Shown here in pieces: positions 59,034-64,000 of a stretch of DNA of 64,000 nt (positions are counted from its first letter, which is position 1; each line of letters starts with the position of its first letter). The notes under the pieces are model-generated. The model worked only from the letters and a program-made list of their open reading frames with translations, was not told the DNA's origin and made no database searches. The stretch lies in assembly GCF_006715055.1 (NCBI RefSeq), contig NZ_VFMN01000001.1, positions 3,162,001 to 3,226,000 of the forward strand, written 5' to 3'. This DNA comes from Lapillicoccus jejuensis. Its GTDB lineage: Bacteria; Actinomycetota; Actinomycetes; Actinomycetales; Dermatophilaceae. Made by a program: the position numbers and the translations under genes.

Positions 59034-59969
59034 TCAGCCCTGCCCGGGGAAGTAGCGGCGGAATGCGTCACGGAAGCGGCGCTGGGCCGGCGCTCCGCGG
59101 TCCCGTCGAGCGGTGTCGGCGCGTCGCAGCACCTGCTCAGGCCCTTCGCGCAGCTGCTTCCCGGTGACCTGCACCAAGCGCCAGTCACGGTGGTCGGTCT
59201 CGTCACGTCGCTCGAAGTCGGCCGACCAGATGTCCGTGTCGTCACGGTGCTGCGCTCCCTGGTACTCGACGGCGACCCGCAGCGCGGGCCACGCGAGCTC
59301 GAACCGCCGCAGCAGCGCGCCCGTCTCGGGGTCGACGATGCGGTGGTCGACCGTCGGCTCCGGGAAGCCGGCCAGGACGAGGAGCATCCGCAGCTCCGAC
59401 TCCTTGGGCGAGTCGACCCCGGCCCGGACGAAGCCCACCGCTCGCCGGAACGGGGTCAGGTAGCGACCATCCCACCCGGCGGCGGCGAGCTGGAGGGCGG
59501 CCGGTGTGGTCTTCTTGCGCCTGACGAGACGGTCGGCCAGCGTGACGAGCTGGACCAGGTCGAGCGCGCCCGCGAGGTCCGCGACCGTGCGCTCCGGTGT
59601 CGTCACCCTGAGACCGTCGACGACCTGGCTGTCGGGCCGTGCTCGGAACCGGTGGGCGACGACTCCCGACACCTGACGGCACTGCCGGGGCCCGACGATG
59701 AGGTGCACACGCGACTCGTGCGGCACCGTGCCGCCGTAGATCATGGCTGCCGTCTGATGGCTGATGACCGAGCCGTCGGGGGCGAGGAGCTGGGCGGCCC
59801 GGGCTCGGAGCGCGACGCTGCGGGTCGTCGCCTGATGCACCCACACCCCGTTGAGCAGCTGGACGTACGGCCCTCGCCGCAGGTCGGTGTCGGTGATGCC
59901 GTGCTCCTTCGCGGTCGCCCGGGTGAACGGACGGCTGGTGTCGAGCAGCCGGGAGGGTTGCGCGCTCAT
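59034..59969 (-). CDS. AbiEi-like / DUF559 endonuclease-fold protein
   Basis: This 311-residue protein has an N-terminal AbiEi-antitoxin-like winged segment (EHGITDTDLRRGPYVQLLNG with VWVHQATT), then a central linker, then a C-terminal DUF559 region (FELAWPALRVAVEYQGAQHR with DWRLVQVTGKQL) which has a Vsr/restriction-endonuclease-like fold. Many actinobacterial genomes carry dispersed copies of this family with unknown function. No toxin partner is adjacent. The gene is bracketed by two matching pairs of palindromes with identical spacing, and it interrupts the rseP-ispG neighbourhood. The ATG at 59969 (MSAQPSRLL) is preferred, but a start 9 codons earlier is possible. Confidence 0.8.
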   Translation of the reverse strand: MSAQPSRLLDTSRPFTRATAKEHGITDTDLRRGPYVQLLNGVWVHQATTRSVALRARAAQLLAPDGSVISHQTAAMIYGGTVPHESRVHLIVGPRQCRQVSGVVAHRFRARPDSQVVDGLRVTTPERTVADLAGALDLVQLVTLADRLVRRKKTTPAALQLAAAGWDGRYLTPFRRAVGFVRAGVDSPKESELRMLLVLAGFPEPTVDHRIVDPETGALLRRFELAWPALRVAVEYQGAQHRDDTDIWSADFERRDETDHRDWRLVQVTGKQLREGPEQVLRRADTARRDRGAPAQRRFRDAFRRYFPGQG

Positions 59970-60037
59970 CGGGCCAGCGTGGCGCGATTCGCCCACCGCC
60001 CGCTGCGCTCATCCACAGGCCCGATGGCAGGCGCGGT

Positions 60038-60118
60038 GCTGAGACCCATCAATTGATGGCTTTCAGCAGGGCGTGTGCGGGGCGGGCTGCTGAGACCCAT
60101 CAATTGACGGCGTTCAGC
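60038..60118. repeat. Right pair of 30-bp palindromes, 51-bp period (family 3)
   Basis: GCTGAGACCCATCAATTGAT plus GGCTTTCAGC (60038-60067) and a one-core-mismatch copy (60089-60118) are spaced 51 bp apart. The 21-bp spacer resembles the spacer of the left pair and is in the same orientation, so the gene is bounded by ~90-bp direct repeats. Confidence 0.9.
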
Positions 60119-60171
60119 AGCGCGGCCCGGCCCCCCATCCGACCGGTGCAGCGACGCCCGCGACGGCGAGC

Positions 60172-60177
60172 GATACT
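60172..60177 (+). promoter_or_regulatory. -10 hexamer GATACT, leaderless ispG
   Basis: GATACT, 6 nt before the ATG at 60184. Confidence 0.5.
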
Positions 60178-60183
60178 GGAGTC

Positions 60184-61335
60184 ATGACCGTCTCGCTCGG
60201 CATGCCGTCCGCCCCGGCACCCACGCTCGCCCCCCGCCGGAAGTCCCGCAAGATCAAGGTCGGCAAGGTCGACGTCGGTGGCGACGCCCCGGTCAGCGTG
60301 CAGTCGATGTGCACCACCCCGACGACGGACGTCAACGCCACGCTCCAGCAGATCGCCGAGCTGACCGCCTCCGGGTGCGACATCGTCCGCGTGGCCTGCC
60401 CGAGCCAGGACGACGCCGACGCGCTGCCGCAGATCGCCCAGCACAGCCAGATCCCGGTCATCGCCGACATCCACTTCCAGCCGAAGTACGTCTTCGCCGC
60501 GATCGAGGCCGGCTGCGCCGCGGTCCGGGTCAACCCCGGCAACATCCGCAAGTTCGACGACCAGGTCAAGCAGATCGCGCAGGCCGCGAAGGACCACGGC
60601 ACCTCGATCCGGATCGGCGTCAACGCCGGCTCGCTCGACCCGCGGCTGATGGAGAAGTACGGCAAGGCCACCCCCGAGGCGCTCGTCGAGTCGGCGGTCT
60701 GGGAGGCGAGCCTCTTCGAGGAGCACGACTTCCACGACTTCAAGATCAGCGTCAAGCACAACGACCCGGTCGTCATGGTCAAGGCCTACGAGCTGCTGGC
60801 CGAGCGCGGCGACTGGCCGCTGCACCTCGGCGTCACCGAGGCCGGCCCCGCCTTCCAGGGCACGATCAAGTCCTCCGTCGCGTTCGGCGCCCTGCTCAGC
60901 AAGGGCATCGGCGACACGATCCGCGTCTCCCTCTCCGCGCCGCCGGTGGAGGAGGTCAAGGTCGGCATCCAGATCCTCCAGTCGCTCAACCTGCGCCCGC
61001 GCAAGCTCGAGATCGTCTCGTGCCCGAGCTGCGGCCGCGCCCAGGTGGACGTCTACAAGCTCGCCGACGAGGTCACCACCGGCCTCGACGGGCTCGAGGT
61101 CCCGCTGCGCGTCGCCGTCATGGGCTGCGTCGTCAACGGGCCGGGGGAGGCCCGCGAGGCCGACCTCGGCGTCGCCAGCGGCAACGGCAAGGGCCAGATC
61201 TTCGTCAAGGGCGAGGTCGTCAAGACCGTCCCCGAGAGCGCGATCGTCGAGACCCTCATCGAGGAGGCCATGCGGATCGCCGAGACGATGGAGCCCGCCG
61301 AGGACGGCGCGGCACCCACCGTCACCGTCGGCTGA
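60184..61335 (+). CDS. ispG: 4-hydroxy-3-methylbut-2-enyl diphosphate synthase
   Basis: This 383-residue [4Fe-4S] enzyme makes HMBPP from MEcPP in the MEP isoprenoid pathway. The cluster cysteines are in [15 protein letters not shown] (two) and [16 protein letters not shown] (third). The N-terminal TIM-barrel part has [17 protein letters not shown] and [13 protein letters not shown]. Length is normal. It belongs with dxr, but a DUF559 gene separates it from rseP. It has its own leaderless promoter. Confidence 0.96.
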   Translation: MTVSLGMPSAPAPTLAPRRKSRKIKVGKVDVGGDAPVSVQSMCTTPTTDVNATLQQIAELTASGCDIVRVACPSQDDADALPQIAQHSQIPVIADIHFQPKYVFAAIEAGCAAVRVNPGNIRKFDDQVKQIAQAAKDHGTSIRIGVNAGSLDPRLMEKYGKATPEALVESAVWEASLFEEHDFHDFKISVKHNDPVVMVKAYELLAERGDWPLHLGVTEAGPAFQGTIKSSVAFGALLSKGIGDTIRVSLSAPPVEEVKVGIQILQSLNLRPRKLEIVSCPSCGRAQVDVYKLADEVTTGLDGLEVPLRVAVMGCVVNGPGEAREADLGVASGNGKGQIFVKGEVVKTVPESAIVETLIEEAMRIAETMEPAEDGAAPTVTVG

Positions 61336-61379
61336 CATTCTCGCGACCCGAAGCGGTCGCAATCGTGACCTCGGTCCGC

Positions 61380-61385
61380 GACACT
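61380..61385 (+). promoter_or_regulatory. -10-like GACACT, leaderless GNAT gene
   Basis: GACACT, 7 nt before the ATG at 61393. Confidence 0.45.
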
Positions 61386-61392
61386 TGACCCC

Positions 61393-62238
61393 ATGTTGCG
61401 CATGACCTCCCCGGTGCGCGCGCTCGCGGTCACCGACCGGGACGAGGCGCTGGAGCTCTGCGCGCGCAACCCGGCGGCCAACGTCTTCGTCGCCTCGCGC
61501 ATCGAGGAGGGCGCCCTGCGCGCCGCCCCCGGGTCGCTCCTCGGCTACCGCGTCGACGGTGAGCTGCGCGGCTTGGTGTGGGTGTCGGCCAACGTCGTCC
61601 CCGTCGAGTGCGACGAGGAGGCGCTCGCCGCGGTCGCGACCCGGATCCGTCGCTGGCACCGCGGCTGCGCCTCGATCTTCGGGCCGACCGAGCAGGTCGA
61701 GGGCCTGTGGGAGCACCTCGCGCCCCACTGGGGCCGTCCCCGCGCGATCCGTTGGCGCCAGCCGCTCATGGTCACCACCGACGACCCGGGCGCGGCCGGC
61801 GTGCCGCTCGACCCGCGGGTCCGCCCGGCGACCGACGCCGAGGTCGACCTCGTCCTGCCCGCGGCGGCGGCGATGTTCACCGACGAGATCGGCTACCCGC
61901 CGTTCCACGGCTCGTCCCGCGGCTACCGCAGCCTCATCGCCCAGCTCGTCCGCGAGGGGCACACCTTCGTCTGGGTCGAGGACGGCGAGGTCCTCTTCAA
62001 GGCCGACGTCGGCTCGGCGTCCATCGGCGCGGCGCAGATCCAGGGGGTCTGGCTGCACCCGCGGCTGCGCGGGCAGGGCCTGGCCACCCCGCTCATGGCC
62101 GCCACGACCTCGCTGGTCCTGCGCGACGTCGCGCCGCTGGCCTCGCTCTACGTCAACGACTTCAACGCCGCCGCCCGCGCGACCTACCGCGCGGTCGGCT
62201 TCCACGAGGTGGGGAGCTTCACCACCGTCCTCATGTGA
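61393..62238 (+). CDS. GNAT-family N-acetyltransferase with DUF4081-like N-terminus
   Basis: This 281-residue protein has an N-terminal DUF4081-like region (ALELCARNPAANVFVASRIE) and a C-terminal GNAT domain with the acetyl-CoA-binding VWLHPRLRGQGLATPLMAAT and a late LYVNDFNAAARATYRAVGF. The same gene follows ispG in mycobacteria (position of Rv2867c). Acceptor substrate is unknown. It lies 57 nt after ispG, with a weak GACACT -10 of its own. Confidence 0.88.
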   Translation: MLRMTSPVRALAVTDRDEALELCARNPAANVFVASRIEEGALRAAPGSLLGYRVDGELRGLVWVSANVVPVECDEEALAAVATRIRRWHRGCASIFGPTEQVEGLWEHLAPHWGRPRAIRWRQPLMVTTDDPGAAGVPLDPRVRPATDAEVDLVLPAAAAMFTDEIGYPPFHGSSRGYRSLIAQLVREGHTFVWVEDGEVLFKADVGSASIGAAQIQGVWLHPRLRGQGLATPLMAATTSLVLRDVAPLASLYVNDFNAAARATYRAVGFHEVGSFTTVLM

Positions 62239-62282
62239 GGACCCCGTACGGCGTCGTGCGGCCCATCGCCCGGCGCCCGGCC

Positions 62283-62404
62283 CGTCGTCCGACGCCCCTC
62301 GCCCCGCGGCTCGGACGACGACAGCGGCCCGCCCCCCGGAAGGGGGACGGGCCGCCGTACGTCGTGCCGTGGTGAGCCGTGAGGCTCGGCCCCCGAGGGG
62401 GCCG
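62283..62404. terminator. Three consecutive hairpins between convergent genes
   Basis: Stems CGTCGTCCGA / TCGGACGACG (62283-62320), GCGGCCCG / CGGGCCGC with inner CCCCC/GGGGG (62324-62355), and CGGCCCCC-GA-GGGGGCCG (62387-62404). They lie between the GNAT gene and the convergent sugar-binding protein gene and should end transcripts from both sides. Confidence 0.75.
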
Positions 62405-62408
62405 GGCG

Positions 62409-63521
62409 TCACTTGGTGTACTGCTCCAGGCTGGTGCCCTTGTACGCCTCGGCCGCGTTGGCCTTGGTGACGATGACCGGCTCGAGGTACTCCGTCGGGA
62501 CCGACTTGGACCCGTTGTCGTCCGTCGCGTTGGTCTTCGGGGTCTCGCCCTTCTGCAGCGCCTGGATCATCTCGATCGTCGCCTTGACCAGGTTGGTCGT
62601 GTCCTTGTTGATCGTCGAGTACTGAGCGTAGTCACCGCCGGCGACGATGGACTTCACCGACTCGACCTCGGAGTCCTGACCGGTGACGATCGGGGTGCCG
62701 ATGCCGGCCTGCTTGCAGGACTCGAGGATGGCGCGGGCCAGGGTGTCGTTGGGCGACAGGACGCCGTCCAGCTTGGTGCCGCTCTGGTAGTTGGCCGAGA
62801 TGAGGGTGTCCATGCGCTTCTGCGCGTTCTCGGCCTTCCAGCCCTGGGTGACGACCTGGTTGAAGGAGGTCTGGCCCGAGACGACCTTAAGGGTGCCGTC
62901 GGAGATCTTCGGCTGGAGGATCTTCATCGCGCCGTTGAAGAACACCTGGGCGTTCGGGTCGTCGGGGGACCCGGCGAACAGCTCGACGTTGTAGGGGCCG
63001 TTGGCCTTCTTGGCCTTCATGCCGTCGAGCAGGGCCTGGCCCTGGAGCTCGCCGACCTTCTCGTTGTTGTAGGCGATGTAGTAGTTGACCGCGTCGGTCG
63101 ACTGGAGCTGGCGGTCGTACGCGATGACCGTGATGCCGGCGTCCTTGGCCGCCTTGAGCTGGGTGCCCAGCTGCTTGGAGTCGATCGCGCCGACGACGAT
63201 CACCTTGGCGCCCTTGGTGATCATGGCCTGGATCTGGTTCTGCTGCTCGCCCACGCCGCCGTTGGCGAACTGGACGTCCTTCTGGAAGCCGGCGCCCGAG
63301 AGGCCGTCGTTGAACAGGCTCTCGGCGAGGACCCAGTTCTCCGAGGTCTTCTGCGGGAGCGCGATACCGATGAGCGAGTTGGCGGCGAAGCCGCCGGCGG
63401 CCGCGCCCCCCGTCGAGCCGCCGCCCGAGCCGGATGCCGGGGTGTCGCCACCGCGGCCACAGGCTGACAGGGCGAGAGCGGCGGCCGCGGAGACCGCCAG
63501 CACCTTGGCGTACGTGCGCAT
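62409..63521 (-). CDS. Sugar ABC transporter substrate-binding lipoprotein (ChvE/XylF-like)
   Basis: This 370-residue lipoprotein has a signal peptide ending in the lipobox LSACG (Cys at about residue 22) and a Gly/Ser-rich linker. The periplasmic-binding fold follows: IGIALPQKTSENW, KGAKVIVVGAIDSKQLG, VIAYDRQLQSTDAVNYYIAY (sugar-binding Asp and Arg), and a GVLSPNDTLARAI loop. It resembles xylose or multiple-sugar binding proteins. A GAAGAAAG ribosome-binding site is near the ATG. It lies downstream of the permease gene in the same direction. Confidence 0.92.
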   Translation of the reverse strand: MRTYAKVLAVSAAAALALSACGRGGDTPASGSGGGSTGGAAAGGFAANSLIGIALPQKTSENWVLAESLFNDGLSGAGFQKDVQFANGGVGEQQNQIQAMITKGAKVIVVGAIDSKQLGTQLKAAKDAGITVIAYDRQLQSTDAVNYYIAYNNEKVGELQGQALLDGMKAKKANGPYNVELFAGSPDDPNAQVFFNGAMKILQPKISDGTLKVVSGQTSFNQVVTQGWKAENAQKRMDTLISANYQSGTKLDGVLSPNDTLARAILESCKQAGIGTPIVTGQDSEVESVKSIVAGGDYAQYSTINKDTTNLVKATIEMIQALQKGETPKTNATDDNGSKSVPTEYLEPVIVTKANAAEAYKGTSLEQYTK

Positions 63522-63628
63522 GTGTCTGCTTTCTTCTCGTGCGCTCATCGCTGAGCGCGGGTTCCCGAGCCGGACGGCGCCCGGCGCGAAGCTGTGTGTG
63601 TGATGGAGGAAGGTCGGGCCGGCCCGCG

Positions 63629-64000
63629 TCAGCGGGACTGGCCGACGGACGAGGTGACGTTCTGCGAGGTGTCCTGGGGTGTCGCGCTCGCGGCGGTCGG
63701 ACCACCTGAGCCCCCCCGGGTCCCTCTCGAGTTGCGCATGAGCAGCGCCGTCACCGACGGCTTCCCCTGCGACTTGTTGTAGACGTCGAGGGCGACCGCG
63801 AGGAGCAGGACGAGACCCTTGATGATCTGGGTCGCGTCGGCGCCGATGCCCTTGATCTGCAGGCCGTTGTTGAGCGAGGCCATGACCAGGCCTCCGACCA
63901 TCGACCCGATGACGGTGCCGACACCACCGGAGACGGCGGCGCCACCGATGAAGACCGCGGCGATGGCGTCGAGCTCCCAGCCCTGGCCGTCGAACGGGCC
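63629..64000 (-). CDS. Sugar ABC transporter permease, N-terminal part beyond window edge
   Basis: The visible 123 C-terminal residues read AIAAVFIGGAAVSGGVGTVI, MVGGLVMASLNNGLQI and GIGADATQIIKGLVLLLAVA before a soluble Ser/Thr-rich tail. This is the XylH/GguB-type permease of the CUT2 sugar uptake family, which normally has about ten helices. The remainder lies beyond base 64000. The binding protein gene starts 107 nt after its stop. Confidence 0.9.
   Translation of the reverse strand, partial: GPFDGQGWELDAIAAVFIGGAAVSGGVGTVIGSMVGGLVMASLNNGLQIKGIGADATQIIKGLVLLLAVALDVYNKSQGKPSVTALLMRNSRGTRGGSGGPTAASATPQDTSQNVTSSVGQSR

Noticed and set aside
59034-59969. Type IV toxin-antitoxin system AbiEi/AbiEii
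   Set aside because: Only the antitoxin-like winged segment is present, fused to a DUF559 domain; no AbiEii-type nucleotidyltransferase lies adjacent. The nucleotidyltransferases at 34329 and 39574 are far away and of other families.

Overview
The window is very GC-rich chromosomal DNA with actinobacterial gene content: mycofactocin biosynthesis, an NDMA-dependent-type methanol dehydrogenase, a FadE24/FadE23 pair and the rpsB-tsf / pyrH-frr-cdsA-rlmN / dxr-rseP-ispG backbone. Many start codons are GTG, and many -10 hexamers sit only 6-8 nt upstream of the start, which indicates widespread leaderless transcription. The lineage is Actinomycetota; a Micrococcales (Intrasporangiaceae-like) host is my guess from overall content, not proven. 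I see no rRNA, tRNA, prophage, transposase or CRISPR array.

Layout. 1-3130: an incomplete multi-pass membrane protein, then rpsB-tsf. 3131-6800: a repeat-filled intergenic region, a phosphoribosyltransferase, a secreted phosphodiesterase and an aldo/keto reductase. 6817-12866 (minus strand): a tightly packed mycofactocin operon in transcription order mftA-mftB-mftC-mftE-SDR-mftF-mftD. 13234-18253 (plus strand, divergent): methanol dehydrogenase, MoxR-type AAA+ ATPase, VWA protein and a methyltransferase resembling MftM. 18328-21673 (minus): iron alcohol dehydrogenase, sensor kinase and response regulator of the MadS/MadR type. 21855-26895: pyrH, frr, cdsA, an alpha/beta hydrolase and rlmN. 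27148-33477: a secreted beta-helix protein, a split soluble Aer-like redox receptor (PAS protein plus methyl-accepting protein) and the FadE24/FadE23 pair. 33503-42750: DinB-type protein, nucleotidyltransferases, two CNNM/CorC membrane proteins, LOG protein, YchJ-like protein, AEC transporter and a secreted beta-propeller. 42799-53247: a polyamine/GABA catabolic region (FAD oxidase, class III aminotransferase, Lrp regulator, aminobutyraldehyde dehydrogenase, saccharopine-dehydrogenase-like protein, agmatinase, LysR regulator, GABA aminotransferase). 53361-56233: GH31 glycosidase and a guanyl-specific RNase. 56328-62238: dxr, rseP, a DUF559/AbiEi-like gene bracketed by direct repeats, ispG and a GNAT protein. 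62409-64000: a sugar ABC transporter binding protein and an incomplete permease.

How it works together. The central 15 kb is a self-contained alcohol-oxidation module: the redox peptide mycofactocin is made and glycosylated (MftA-F), probably methylated (MftM), serves enzymes with tightly held NAD (the methanol dehydrogenase and the SDR), and is regulated by a co-encoded two-component system. The AAA+/VWA pair with histidine-rich segments probably matures the metal-dependent dehydrogenase. The 42.8-53.2 kb region forms a route agmatine -> putrescine -> 4-aminobutanal -> GABA -> succinate semialdehyde. The housekeeping backbone, usually compact in actinobacteria, is opened twice by these accessory blocks and a third time by the repeat-bracketed DUF559 gene. 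Several families of intergenic palindromes lie at gene ends throughout.
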